DNA of 64,000 nt from an uncultured Bacteroidales bacterium. GTDB lineage: Bacteria; Bacteroidota; Bacteroidia; Bacteroidales; Muribaculaceae. A model generated the notes under the pieces. The model did no database searches and had not been told where the DNA came from. It saw only the letters and a program-made list of their open reading frames with translations. Positions 52,365 through 61,723 of the stretch are shown here, one piece after another. Where the stretch lies: NCBI GenBank assembly GCA_902776435.1, contig CACYQB010000015.1, positions 33,935 to 97,934 of the forward strand, in the 5' to 3' direction. The position numbers were made by a program, and so were the translations under genes. How positions within the stretch are numbered: the first letter of the stretch is position 1; the number at the start of each line of letters is the position of its first letter.

Positions 52365-54482
52365 TTATTTGAACTCATTACACTTTGGACAGAACCAGTA
52401 TGATTGCTTCTTCTTTTTACTGTACACGCTTATCAGCGGCAGACCGCATGTCGGGCAAAGCTTGATGACAGGCTTCATCCGCAGGTCCGCATAGAAGATT
52501 GGTTTCAGAGTGGTCGGATGTACACAAGAATTCTCCTGACAGATCCAGAAGTGCTTCTTGGTCTTCGGGGAATACTTGCGTACAAGCGTTTTACGATGGC
52601 ATACAGGACATTCCCTATTGGGAACCTCCTGACCTTCAGCTGCCTTGATCGTCAATGACATACAAGGGGAGCTCTCTTCTGCGAACTTAATGTTTTCCTG
52701 AACCATCCTCTCGGTCTGCTCCATAAAGTCATCCAACCCCATCTTGCCATCGGCAATGGCCGAGAGATTATACTCCATTTCTGCCGTAAGGTCGGGCTTG
52801 GTCAATGATTCGTGAATGCTCTCGATCATTGCCACGCCTAAGTCAGTCGGAACGAGTTCCTTGCCCTTTTTCTGAATACAGGGAAACGAATGAGACTTTC
52901 CTGACGATATGGCGAGCAAGTCAGCAATGATGCTATCACGAGTTGCCGGCGTTCCAATGCCTTTGCACTCCTTCAGTTTCTCTCTGTTAGGATTGTCCGG
53001 GTTGACAAAACGCCAGATATTGGTCATCGCTGCCAGCAGCGAGCCTTCCGTAAAACGCTTAGGGGGAGCCGTCTTCTTATCCTCTATAATATATACAGGT
53101 ATAGGGAACTCATCGCCAACCACAAGGTTTGGAATGTCTTTGACTTCATCCTCCTTGTCATCCGACTTAGCAACACTACGCCATCCTGGACTGACAACCG
53201 CCTTGCCAGTTCCTGCGAACATACATCCTTGTGCCTCTATTTCGTATTTGATAGCGTTGTATTTACAAGGGGGAAAGAACTGGATGATGTACCGAATGGC
53301 TATCATTTCATAAATCTTGCGCTCCCATTCGTCCAAGTCTTTTGGGACAACGCCAGTCGGTATCAGCGCATGATGTGCGCTGACCTTGTTGTCATTGAAG
53401 CAGCGACTCTTTATTGTGGAGTCGGCATGGAGTGCAGCCTCCATGCCATAATCGCCAAGGGATTTCAAAATTCGGACACCATCCTGGTGTTGACTTGATG
53501 GGATGTAATTACAGTCAGAACGTGGATAGCTCACGAACTTCTTTTCATACAAGGACTGTACTCTTGCAAGCACACTCGACGGAGACATGCCATAACGCTT
53601 ATTGGCTTCCACCTGCAAAGTATCGATGGAGTAAGGCAATGGCGAACTTTCAGTCTGGCTATGCCTCTCGCAGTGGGTGACCCTTGCGGTTTTATTTTTG
53701 ATTTCTTCCTTGATCCGCTCCAGATATTTCCGGTCAATGATACGCCCTTCGCAGTCAGTCGGAGCATCCGCTGTCGGTGTCAATGTTGCCGTGAAGGGGA
53801 TGCCGCCCTTTGAGAGGTTGGCCTTCAATTCATAGTAGTTGATGGAATGGAAATCTTTTATCTCCTTTTCCCGATTGACCACCAAAGCAAGCGTGGGTGT
53901 CTTCACGCGCCCTACACGCCAGACACAACCATTCCCGCCTGTCCTGGCACTGATCGTATATGCCCTCGACAGATTGATGCCTACTAACCAGTCTGCCCGT
54001 TCACGCGCCATGCCTGCATGGTACAATGAACGGAACCGTTCATTCGGCACGATATTGTCAAACGCCCGTTTCATACTGTCGCTGTCTTTGGCATTGATGA
54101 GAATGCGCCGTACATCCCCCTTATAGCCTACATATTCCAATATTTCGTCAATCAGCAACTGTCCCTCACGGTCAGGGTCACCGCCATTGACTACGACATC
54201 GGCCTTCTTCAAAACAGTGCGGATATATTCAAATTGTCCCTTGGCTGTTGGCGAGGGGAGTTTCTTCCATTCTGTCGGGAATATGGGATATTTCTTAAAA
54301 TCAGCATATTCCTTACCGTAGGCCTCAGGCATAGCCGTCATCAAAATGTGGCCAAATGCCCATGTCACGATGACATCATCTTTCTGATAGCAGTGCTTGC
54401 TCCTACAGGCGACAAAATCAGTCCACAAGTAAGACGCTATGGCTGTGGCGATGTCCGGCTTTTCTGCAATATAAACTGTCAT
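52365..54482 (-). CDS. topB: DNA topoisomerase III of the mobile element
   Basis: 705 residues. N-terminal Toprim (MTVYIAEKPDIATAIASYLW, VNGGDPDREGQLLIDEIL) with acidic metal residues, the active-site Tyr in KKFVSYPRSDCNY, and two C-terminal zinc-finger-like parts (CPVCHRKT, CQENSC; CPTCGLPL, CPKCNEF). Topoisomerase III genes are typical of Bacteroidota conjugative and mobilizable elements, where they help process or resolve transfer DNA. The upstream resolvase-like gene is 11 bases away in the same direction. Confidence 0.92.
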   Translation of the reverse strand: MTVYIAEKPDIATAIASYLWTDFVACRSKHCYQKDDVIVTWAFGHILMTAMPEAYGKEYADFKKYPIFPTEWKKLPSPTAKGQFEYIRTVLKKADVVVNGGDPDREGQLLIDEILEYVGYKGDVRRILINAKDSDSMKRAFDNIVPNERFRSLYHAGMARERADWLVGINLSRAYTISARTGGNGCVWRVGRVKTPTLALVVNREKEIKDFHSINYYELKANLSKGGIPFTATLTPTADAPTDCEGRIIDRKYLERIKEEIKNKTARVTHCERHSQTESSPLPYSIDTLQVEANKRYGMSPSSVLARVQSLYEKKFVSYPRSDCNYIPSSQHQDGVRILKSLGDYGMEAALHADSTIKSRCFNDNKVSAHHALIPTGVVPKDLDEWERKIYEMIAIRYIIQFFPPCKYNAIKYEIEAQGCMFAGTGKAVVSPGWRSVAKSDDKEDEVKDIPNLVVGDEFPIPVYIIEDKKTAPPKRFTEGSLLAAMTNIWRFVNPDNPNREKLKECKGIGTPATRDSIIADLLAISSGKSHSFPCIQKKGKELVPTDLGVAMIESIHESLTKPDLTAEMEYNLSAIADGKMGLDDFMEQTERMVQENIKFAEESSPCMSLTIKAAEGQEVPNRECPVCHRKTLVRKYSPKTKKHFWICQENSCVHPTTLKPIFYADLRMKPVIKLCPTCGLPLISVYSKKKKQSYWFCPKCNEFK

Positions 54483-54493
54483 AACGATTATGT

Positions 54494-55105
54494 TTACAGG
54501 TTCCTTTGAATGATATTTGGTGACTGGTGTCTTGTGCGGACCATCGTTGGGTATTCCAGCTCCACATTGTACATGTGGAGAATCCTGTAGATGTTGCTCT
54601 TCCCGTGATAGCCCGTCCTTGACATGATTTCCTTGATGCTGTAACCCGCATTGTACATATTGATGACCATGCGGTATTTCTTCAGTTTCTTCTCCTGGTG
54701 CTTGTCTGCAATGAGTTCCGCCTCAAAGTCATCAAAACCTTCATCACGCTTGTCTGTACGCACATTGACAATGGCAGAGAGCACATTCCTGGTGCTGCCA
54801 TTTGGGAACAACTCATCGGAGGTGTCCAAACCATCGAACAAAGAAATAATCCGAATGTGCCGACTTAGGCAGTATTTCAGGAAAAACACCAGATCCGTGT
54901 GATTCTTGAAGGCATTGTCAAATGACAGAAGCACCGCTGCGTCGCCTTCATTGAGTTTGCCGAGAAAGCACTTCCATTCAAGGCGATCATTGTCGTCCCT
55001 TTCCTCAATATGGATAGGGGAACATTGAAGCTGTTTCATCTTTGAAAGCCCCACTTCAATATTATCAACATATTGAGCATTGTTTATATATCCGACACAA
55101 CTCAT
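54494..55105 (-). CDS. Resolvase-like protein lacking the catalytic serine
   Basis: 203 residues with the fold pattern of small serine recombinases: VGYINNAQYVDNIEVG, a WKCFLGKLNEGDAAVLLSFD block, ISLFDGLDTS, and a C-terminal HTH (YNAGYSIKEIMSRTGYHGKS). The catalytic YxRVST motif reads GYINNAQ, so Ser is replaced by Ala10 and the Arg by Asn8; the LDRLGR arginine is also missing (FDNAFKN). It should not cut DNA but may bind it as a regulator. It has the shared promoter motif at 55128-55142 and is co-directional with topB. Confidence 0.75.
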   Translation of the reverse strand: MSCVGYINNAQYVDNIEVGLSKMKQLQCSPIHIEERDDNDRLEWKCFLGKLNEGDAAVLLSFDNAFKNHTDLVFFLKYCLSRHIRIISLFDGLDTSDELFPNGSTRNVLSAIVNVRTDKRDEGFDDFEAELIADKHQEKKLKKYRMVINMYNAGYSIKEIMSRTGYHGKSNIYRILHMYNVELEYPTMVRTRHQSPNIIQRNL

Positions 55106-55127
55106 ATTGTACTTCTTGCTGCAAATA

Positions 55128-55142
55128 TTGAGCGCAAAGTTA
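55128..55142 (-). promoter_or_regulatory. Shared promoter/operator motif, copy 2
   Basis: TAACTTTGCGCTCAA on the minus strand, identical to 45359-45373. It contains the -7 TAnnTTTG and lies 23 bases before the resolvase-like gene. Confidence 0.55.
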
Positions 55143-55344
55143 TATTACAATTATTTAATAGGCACTTTATTTGTCAACTTTAACACTTTGTCTTGCAATC
55201 AAATAAGCAATTTGGTTCTGTTTGGTTCTATTTCTCAATAAAATGATACCAATAATTAAAATATTAGGAAATAATATCAATATTTTGAGCAAAACACAGT
55301 AGTTTTGCATCCTGTAAATCAACCCAAACATTTTTTATAAGGAT

Positions 55345-56391
55345 ATGATCACATTTAACACGTTCAAAAACTCAAAACATTTGACATTAAAACTATGTTC
55401 ATTATGCCTGTCGGTTTTCCTGTTTTCATCATGCTCCAGTGATGACAAACTTGATTTCAGATCTTCAAATGATGCGTTAAGAGCATATCAGGATTATCTG
55501 AGTTCCGTCAAAGAAACAAAGACCTGCAACACTTCATCATTCTGTAAAGAAATCAAGGTATGGAAGGAGATCTCAGATACCGTTTACCACTTTCTGATGA
55601 AGGATTCCACATTCATTAAAGACTTACATTGTGCAAATGACTATGCATCAATCCACGACTCCATTCGTTTTGAGTTTCTCAGACTGACTGAGACATGGCG
55701 GTACTCATACGAGGATGTTCTGCAAATCAAGGAGCAGACATCCATATTCCATGAGGACAATGAGCTGCACGAGGCCGTCATTGAAGCGAAGCCTTTCTTT
55801 GTCGCATTAGACAGCCTTCCTGTCATAGAATCCGACAAGAAAGATATTCTTTCTCAATATCGCAGCCTACTGAAGCACGCCATTCAATCCGGCATCCATG
55901 ATAAGGCTGCCATGCTTGACTTCATCGGCAGGGAGGATATTTTGTTCCGCTCATTCCTGGTTCACATCTATGAGATGGATAACGAGCCGTTATCTGACAT
56001 CACACAAGAAACGGAACGGATTTGCCGGAACATCTTTATTGCTGCGAGAAACGGAGAGATTGCTGCACGTGACGCCATGGTCTATATGTCTATGCGGACA
56101 GTCAGACGGCTTTTGCAAAACTCCACCGCCTGCATATCGGACATCAATAGTCAGAAGACAATGAGCAAATCACAGGGAAATGCCTATCTCTGGATGATTA
56201 TTCAGCCGTTCATCAGCATTGACCAGTTTTCGATTGCAACACTCACGCCACAGGAGCATAGTCATTTCAACTACATCATCGCACAACTGCCGAAGTCGGT
56301 CAAGTTTGCCAAGACATTCGGCATTGACCAACGTGCCTTAAACTATCTCCTTCCTCAACAACTCTTGAAAATGTATGTATTAACACTCTAA
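55345..56391 (+). CDS. Hypothetical lipoprotein of the mobile element
   Basis: 348 residues with lipoprotein signal LCLSVFLFSSCSSDD. The rest is mostly helical and shows no recognised family (DALRAYQDYLSSVKETKTCN, NIFIAARNGEIAARDAMVYM, IIAQLPKSVKFAKTFGIDQR). It heads a four-gene run ending near 57768. Its surface or periplasmic location suggests a role in transfer, exclusion or host benefit; none is proven. Confidence 0.7.
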   Translation: MITFNTFKNSKHLTLKLCSLCLSVFLFSSCSSDDKLDFRSSNDALRAYQDYLSSVKETKTCNTSSFCKEIKVWKEISDTVYHFLMKDSTFIKDLHCANDYASIHDSIRFEFLRLTETWRYSYEDVLQIKEQTSIFHEDNELHEAVIEAKPFFVALDSLPVIESDKKDILSQYRSLLKHAIQSGIHDKAAMLDFIGREDILFRSFLVHIYEMDNEPLSDITQETERICRNIFIAARNGEIAARDAMVYMSMRTVRRLLQNSTACISDINSQKTMSKSQGNAYLWMIIQPFISIDQFSIATLTPQEHSHFNYIIAQLPKSVKFAKTFGIDQRALNYLLPQQLLKMYVLTL

Positions 56392-56403
56392 ATATTCAAA
56401 GAT

Positions 56404-56859
56404 ATGATTAAAGACGAAGTAACCAGATTTATGGCCTTAGCGCCGCTCATGCTGCCAAAGTTGATAAAAAACACGACAGCCGAAGAAACGGACATCACTG
56501 ACGATTCCGCCATATTGTATTTCACATTGGAGGAGGCATTGCCAATCGGCCTCGTGATGGATATGCTTGAAGATGACATGGAACTGTCATTGCTTTATCA
56601 TGGCACAAGTAAGGACAACGCAAAGCTGCATCATTGCTGTTTCTTTACAAGCCCTGCCAATGGAAAGAACATGTTTAAGTTCAACATGGTCTCAGATAAC
56701 CGTGAATATGTCAGTGACCTGACCATTTCCATTTTCGACTCACTTGACACGATGGAGAGTGAGCTGGAATCAGATCTGACGTCACATGCCAAAAGTTTCG
56801 ACTTCATTCAGGCCATGGAGGTTTCTGAAGTGCTTGGCTTATTCTGTCTGTTGGAATGA
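56404..56859 (+). CDS. Hypothetical cytoplasmic protein, 151 aa
   Basis: No family recognised. Acidic, without signal or membrane segments (LYFTLEEALPIGLVMDMLED, HHCCFFTSPANGKNMFKFNM). It lies 12 bases after the lipoprotein and overlaps the next gene by 4 bases. Confidence 0.65.
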   Translation: MIKDEVTRFMALAPLMLPKLIKNTTAEETDITDDSAILYFTLEEALPIGLVMDMLEDDMELSLLYHGTSKDNAKLHHCCFFTSPANGKNMFKFNMVSDNREYVSDLTISIFDSLDTMESELESDLTSHAKSFDFIQAMEVSEVLGLFCLLE

Positions 56860-57239
56860 GAACAGAACTCCTATATAAGATAGCCGACATGATCAACGCC
56901 AACAGTACGAAATATCGTGCTGTCATCCCTCGCGCTAAAAGGCAGTATATGACACAACAGGGCAAAATCCTTATCAAGTCCACTTGTCTTGTCCTTAATG
57001 TCATGGTAACGACCCGACCGAAAAACCATGTGAATCGGAGCATCTGGAACATTTATGAAAATGACATCGACAGAATTATCACAAAAATCAGTCGCAGGGA
57101 TAAGGCGTTTGCCCAGCGGATTGACAATGGTGAGCCGACCCTGTTTGACATTGAGGTCATTGTGCGTCGGGCATCATTCCAAGCACTTAAACTGAAGCTT
57201 GTCAGTACGGCCTACGACATCTACGCAGAGAACAGTTAA
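56856..57239 (+). CDS. Hypothetical basic protein, 127 aa
   Basis: No family recognised. Predominantly basic and helical (RAVIPRAKRQYMTQQGKILI, IITKISRRDKAFAQRIDNGE). Starts with an ATGA overlap with the preceding gene, which supports it being real. Confidence 0.62.
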   Translation: MRTELLYKIADMINANSTKYRAVIPRAKRQYMTQQGKILIKSTCLVLNVMVTTRPKNHVNRSIWNIYENDIDRIITKISRRDKAFAQRIDNGEPTLFDIEVIVRRASFQALKLKLVSTAYDIYAENS

Positions 57240-57279
57240 TTCAATATTATCCATATTACTTGTATTACTAAAATCACAT

Positions 57280-57768
57280 ATGGTAGCAAAGATCATATTC
57301 TTCGTATTTCCCTTATTACTGATATTGCTTCCTTTATTGCTATATCGGAAATACAAACCGCCGTACATCATCGTATGGCTTCGCTTGGCATTCGACAACA
57401 ATGCCAGAAAGATGGCAACGAACATCACACAACTTGTGCTCATTTTCTTTCATGTCACATACTTTGCCGTCTTTCCAGAAGACTACGGTTTTATCTTTTC
57501 TTCCTTCATTGTATTCTTCATGTTTGCAACCAAAACAACTGTCAGGCTGATGCTCGCCACCAGACGGAACAAGGTCTTGTATCGGCTCCTGGCCATTGCA
57601 AGCGTTGCGCTACTATTCGCACCTCACGCATTCTCGACTTCTTTCTCTTTGGCATTGATCCTGGAATGTGCAACATTCTTTCCATCCAAGGAATCTGAGG
57701 ACTTCCAGGAGAAGCATCTTAATGAGGAAGGAATGGACAAGAAATTCGTAGACTCCTATTTTAGTTGA
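57280..57768 (+). CDS. Hypothetical membrane protein, 162 aa
   Basis: Start at ATG 57280 gives a membrane-insertion start (MVAKIIFFVFPLLLILLPLL); an upstream in-frame start at 57199 overlaps the previous gene and adds a non-hydrophobic stretch. Four transmembrane segments are likely. Last gene of the lipoprotein/small-protein run. Confidence 0.65.
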   Translation: MVAKIIFFVFPLLLILLPLLLYRKYKPPYIIVWLRLAFDNNARKMATNITQLVLIFFHVTYFAVFPEDYGFIFSSFIVFFMFATKTTVRLMLATRRNKVLYRLLAIASVALLFAPHAFSTSFSLALILECATFFPSKESEDFQEKHLNEEGMDKKFVDSYFS

Positions 57769-57804
57769 AAATAAACATTAACACTATAATAAAACCAATT
57801 CGTC

Positions 57805-58146
57805 ATGAAAAAGAATCAGACAAATAGAACCATCCACAAGATGACGTTTGACATAACTCTTCTGGATATCCTTAAAACGAAAGACAATCACAAGCTGTCT
57901 CGTTTTGACGCATTCATGTGGTTAGCTGAGCATATCCTTAATGGATTTCCTTGTTCCCAAGAAGAAGGCCGGTTACAACTGTACAAAGTCACAAACATTG
58001 AACTGGCAAAAAGATGGCATTGGAGCCGCCCAAGCGTCCAGAAATTTACCCAGGAACTCATCGATCTGGGTTTACTCAGACGGGAGCGTTTCGGCAAATA
58101 TTTTGCCTATTCGCAGAGTGCCGAAGCAGAGAAATTTATCAAGTGA
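57805..58146 (+). CDS. Winged-helix DNA-binding protein, putative
   Basis: 113 residues. RFDAFMWLAEHILNGFPCSQ, then NIELAKRWHWSRPSVQKFTQ and ELIDLGLLRRERFGKYFAYS form a winged helix-turn-helix like those of replication or mobilisation regulators. It lies directly before the oriT-like region and relaxase gene. Function inferred from position. Confidence 0.7.
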   Translation: MKKNQTNRTIHKMTFDITLLDILKTKDNHKLSRFDAFMWLAEHILNGFPCSQEEGRLQLYKVTNIELAKRWHWSRPSVQKFTQELIDLGLLRRERFGKYFAYSQSAEAEKFIK

Positions 58147-58227
58147 ATTGATGGCATACTCTTCAATCTTCTCGAATATGAGCAGGCAGCCACAATCAAA
58201 GATCGGAACTTCACTCTCCCAAATGGG

Positions 58228-58368
58228 GAGCTTGCTCCTCTGAACAAAGGGATATGATGTCGAACAAAGGGAAGGGAGTTTTATAAAAACTCTTAGCCTA
58301 ATAAGAGTTAACATTCATTAACTCATTAGGCTGCCTCTCCTGAAGGAGTTCCTACGGGGAGCAAGCTC
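58228..58368. other. Candidate oriT: cluster of hairpins and direct repeats upstream of the relaxase
   Basis: GAGCTTGCTC (58228-58237) is the inverted partner of GAGCAAGCTC (58359-58368). Between them lie GAACAAAGGGA twice at 20-base spacing (58242, 58262), a 7-bp hairpin GAGTTTT-ATA-AAAACTC (58276-58292), and a strong stem AGCCTAAT..GAGTTAA / TTAACTC..ATTAGGCT (58295-58332) with a two-base bulge and loop CATTCA. No gene is supported here. Nick site unknown. Confidence 0.5.
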
Positions 58369-58397
58369 AGGCAAAAGTGATTAATAGACACAAAAAA

Positions 58398-59852
58398 ATG
58401 GCAGAAAAGAAACAAGTAATGGATGTGCGTCCGAACAAGGATGGCATATCAAAACTGGAAAGCAACGAGCAGCAGCGCAACTGGTCAGAAAACCTTTGGG
58501 ACAGAAAATCCAAAGACAGCCTTGCCAATTACGACCCGACTCGTGCCCATCTGAACTTCGAGGTTACAAAAGGAGGAACGATTCAGCCGATAGACAAGTC
58601 CAAGAGCATTGACGAGAGGATGAAAGACATCCTCAACTCACGTGGTATCAAAAATCCTAACGCCAGGGCTAAGGCACGCAGAAAGCAGCGGATCCTTGCC
58701 CAGATGATATTCGGCGGCAGTAGAGGGCGCATGTTGGAAATGGCGTTCGGGGAGCAGGACTTAAATCTCAATAAAGGGGCGGATAACTCAAAACTAACGA
58801 GAACCAAGGACATTGAGACATGGGCGGCTGAAGTCTATGGCTTTGTTGCCCGAAAATTCGGCGAGGAAAACATCGTCAGTTTCTACGTTCATTTGGATGA
58901 AACGAATCCTCATTGCCACTGTACCGTCCTACCCATAGACGAAAAGAACCATCGGATTTCATGGACAAGCTTTTTCGGGAAGAATCCCATGGCAGAAAAA
59001 GCAACTTTTACACGACTTCATAATGAACTGTATGAGGAGGTCAACAGTCACTGGGGGCTTGAACGTGGCAGCAATAAGGCGGAAACAGGCGCAAGGCATC
59101 GCTCGACAGAGGAATACAAACGTGACCTCATCAACCAGGTGCAGCAGTTGGAGAATACTAGAGAAGGATTACAAAGACAGATTCGTAGAGCCGAGATCAA
59201 ACTGAAAGGATTGTCCACGATGATAGAGAACTTACAGACCCGGAAAGAAAAAATAAACGAAGAAATAAAACTTATCGCTCAGCAACTTGGAGAGGACGGA
59301 CAGGACAAGGAGCAGTTAGCCAATCGCATGGAAGAGCTCCGTAAACAGATGGAAGACATCGATCAGAAGATGGCGGACAAGCAAAGGATGTTGGACGAAA
59401 CGGAATCCGAACTATCGAATGCCAAAACGGAACTTGAAAAACTGAAGCGAGCGCATGGCGAAATGTCTAAATCAATCGGAGATGACATCGACAGAAGGGC
59501 TGAAATAGTTCACTCAAACATCAATGCCACTTATTATAAGATGGTGGCGTCCTCGATGGAACCTCTTTTGCCTACCCTTAATGCGGAACAACATGAGATT
59601 TTAGATAAGTCCGGCTTCTTTGACCTCAGAAACAATTCTCAACATATCATCAACTGCGCCCTTCTGTTGGCCATCAACTACATCAGTCAGGCCACGACCT
59701 ATGCAGAATCTTGTGGTGGTGGAGGCAGCAGTAATATGTCTGGATGGGGACGAGACAAGGAGGACGATGATGAGCGCTGGTGGATGAGGTGCATCATACA
59801 GGCAGCTGCAATGGTCAGACCTGCGGGTCGAAAAATCAAAAGAGGCAGATAG
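58398..59852 (+). CDS. MobV-family relaxase (plasmid recombination/mobilisation protein)
   Basis: 484 residues from ATG 58398; a GTG at 58377 in frame is an alternative. The Pre/Mob core motif is HLDETNPHCHCTV (H-x-DE-xx-PH-x-H, the metal-binding triad). A long coiled coil follows (LENTREGLQRQIRRAEIKLK to ~residue 370), then a Gly-rich and basic tail. The relaxase would nick the element at oriT and lead the transferred strand. No coupling protein or mating-pair genes are seen, so transfer needs a helper. Confidence 0.88.
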   Translation: MAEKKQVMDVRPNKDGISKLESNEQQRNWSENLWDRKSKDSLANYDPTRAHLNFEVTKGGTIQPIDKSKSIDERMKDILNSRGIKNPNARAKARRKQRILAQMIFGGSRGRMLEMAFGEQDLNLNKGADNSKLTRTKDIETWAAEVYGFVARKFGEENIVSFYVHLDETNPHCHCTVLPIDEKNHRISWTSFFGKNPMAEKATFTRLHNELYEEVNSHWGLERGSNKAETGARHRSTEEYKRDLINQVQQLENTREGLQRQIRRAEIKLKGLSTMIENLQTRKEKINEEIKLIAQQLGEDGQDKEQLANRMEELRKQMEDIDQKMADKQRMLDETESELSNAKTELEKLKRAHGEMSKSIGDDIDRRAEIVHSNINATYYKMVASSMEPLLPTLNAEQHEILDKSGFFDLRNNSQHIINCALLLAINYISQATTYAESCGGGGSSNMSGWGRDKEDDDERWWMRCIIQAAAMVRPAGRKIKRGR

Positions 59853-59914
59853 CCATCAATATGAGTAATACAAGTAACATCAGTAACATTAGTAATATCA
59901 AAATCAATTACATC

Positions 59915-61264
59915 ATGAAGAAAAATATTCTGATTTCACTTATGGCTTTGTCAATGGCGACAAGCGTCTATGCAAGTATGATTGACAGCCTTCTATGGGT
60001 CACAGTTGACAACCCGGATTTACATCGTCTGACTCCAACACTGACGACTGACTATGTACAGCTGGGAAAATCGAGTCAGCACTGGTTTATTGGTATCCAA
60101 GGTGGGGCATCAGCTTTCATTGGAAACCCGGTAGGGTGTGGCGACCTGTTCAACCGCATCATGCCTTCATTCAATGCCTATGTAGGCAAATGGATCACAC
60201 CTGATGTTGGTGTGCGGTTAGCTTTTCAGGGTTTGAAGTACAAGAACAGTAACCTCGACCTAGCAGACTACCAATTGGGACATGCTGACCTGATGTATAA
60301 TGTTGCCAACTTGCTCCAGCAGCCGTCGGAACGCTTGCCCAAATTTGACTTTGCTCCTTTTATCGGCACAGGACTCGTTCATGGCGCTGACCAATTCTAT
60401 ACAGACAAAGAAAGAACACGGAGCTATTTGTTTGCTCTGACTTATGGCGTCCATGCGCGATACCATTTCGGGGAACGTTTCTACCTGTCCGGGGAATTGG
60501 GGAACTTCACTACGTTCCGAGATTTCGACGGCTATGGCTCACATGGAAAGCTATGCGACAACATGCCGTCTTTGACGCTTGGTATCGGATTCAACTTGGG
60601 AACGCCACGATGGTATCATGCCATTGATGCAAATCCTTACATCAACCAGAACGACAATCTGCTTGCATACGTTGAACGGCTGGAACAATCCAATAAGCAT
60701 CTTCGTGACCAACGTAATATAGACCGAAAGACTGTGGATGAGCTGAAAAAGATTCTGGAGATTGAAGGACTGCTTGGCAAGTATGGCTATCTGTTTGATG
60801 ACATCGACGCTGATAATGCTAAGAACAATTACAGAGGCCTGCTTTCACTGCGTTCTCGCATGAAGGGCATGAATGAATACGCCTTGCCTTACTCACTACA
60901 AGACAGACCGAATGTATTGAACATACCCATATATTTCTTCTTTGAGCTGGGCAAAGCTAAGTTGACAGATAATTCCCAATTGATAAACCTGGACGAACTG
61001 GCAAAGGTGGCGATCGAGCATAATCTCAAGGTACATATTGCGGGTGCTGCCGACAGTGCAACGGGGTCTGAGAATGTCAATTCTTCATTAAGCAAGGAGC
61101 GTGCCAGGTTCATAGCGAAGGAGCTGTCAAAACGCGGTGTGCCAACAGATAGGATGAAAGGCGTTTCACTTGGGGGCATACAGGAGTTCAGCAACCCGAA
61201 AAACAACAGATACAGCAGAGTGTCACTCTATCTGGAAATTGACGACGAGCAACAGGCCAATTAA
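59915..61264 (+). CDS. OmpA-family outer-membrane protein of the mobile element
   Basis: 450 residues from ATG 59915 (MKKNILISLMALSMATSVYA signal peptide); an upstream frame from 59780 overlaps the relaxase. N-terminal beta-barrel-like region (GIQGGASAFIGNPVGCGDLF, VGVRLAFQGLKYKNSNLD), then a coiled-coil linker and an OmpA-C peptidoglycan-binding domain (YFFFELGKAKLTDNSQLINL, SLSKERARFIAKELSKRGVP). OmpA-like genes are common beside relaxases in Bacteroidota elements. It may stabilise contact or be a host-fitness cargo. Confidence 0.82.
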   Translation: MKKNILISLMALSMATSVYASMIDSLLWVTVDNPDLHRLTPTLTTDYVQLGKSSQHWFIGIQGGASAFIGNPVGCGDLFNRIMPSFNAYVGKWITPDVGVRLAFQGLKYKNSNLDLADYQLGHADLMYNVANLLQQPSERLPKFDFAPFIGTGLVHGADQFYTDKERTRSYLFALTYGVHARYHFGERFYLSGELGNFTTFRDFDGYGSHGKLCDNMPSLTLGIGFNLGTPRWYHAIDANPYINQNDNLLAYVERLEQSNKHLRDQRNIDRKTVDELKKILEIEGLLGKYGYLFDDIDADNAKNNYRGLLSLRSRMKGMNEYALPYSLQDRPNVLNIPIYFFFELGKAKLTDNSQLINLDELAKVAIEHNLKVHIAGAADSATGSENVNSSLSKERARFIAKELSKRGVPTDRMKGVSLGGIQEFSNPKNNRYSRVSLYLEIDDEQQAN

Positions 61265-61723
61265 ATGGACGATTATCGGGTCATCATAGCTGGCAGCCGC
61301 TCCTTCAGTAACTACGAGTTGCTGAAGGAGCATTGCCTTTCCCTGCTTCAGGAGAAAATGAGGACACATCGGGTCATCATCGTGTCCGGCCATGCCCATG
61401 GTGCTGATACAATGGGTGAAAGGTTTGCTAAGGAACAAGGGCTAACCGTTGAACTTCATCCTGCCAAATGGAGAGGCTTGGGCAAGGCGGCTGGCATGAT
61501 ACGCAATGCAGAAATGGCAAGAGCCTCTGATGCCCTGATAGCGTTCTGGAACGGCAAAAGTCGTGGCACGGCTCACATGATCAGTTTTGCCAGGCGAAGA
61601 GGATTGGAGGTCTCTATTGTAGACGAATTGAATCTGAACCCCTCTTTCACCTCACACCCAGATAAATCTGTAACTTCCACAGTACATGATGAAAAACAAT
61701 CATCAAAATCATGGCATCGATGA
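61265..61723 (+). CDS. DUF2493/SLOG-family protein
   Basis: 152 residues. The Rossmann-like SLOG/YpsA-related motifs are VIIAGSRSFSNYELLKEHCL, VSGHAHGADTMGERFAKEQG and LIAFWNGKSRGTAHMISFAR. Such proteins may bind nucleotide ligands; their role in mobile elements is not established. It starts right at the end of the OmpA gene. It is the last well-supported gene of the element. Confidence 0.85.
   Translation: MDDYRVIIAGSRSFSNYELLKEHCLSLLQEKMRTHRVIIVSGHAHGADTMGERFAKEQGLTVELHPAKWRGLGKAAGMIRNAEMARASDALIAFWNGKSRGTAHMISFARRRGLEVSIVDELNLNPSFTSHPDKSVTSTVHDEKQSSKSWHR

Noticed and set aside
57243-59880. Inverted copies of AGTAATACAAGTAA at ~57255 and ~59864
   Set aside because: Short and A+T-rich; may be chance in this low-complexity context, with no other support.
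42107-61723. The element as a complete self-transmissible conjugative transposon
   Set aside because: Only integrase, topB and a MobV relaxase were found; no TraG/TraJ/VirB4-type genes, so mobilizable is the better call.
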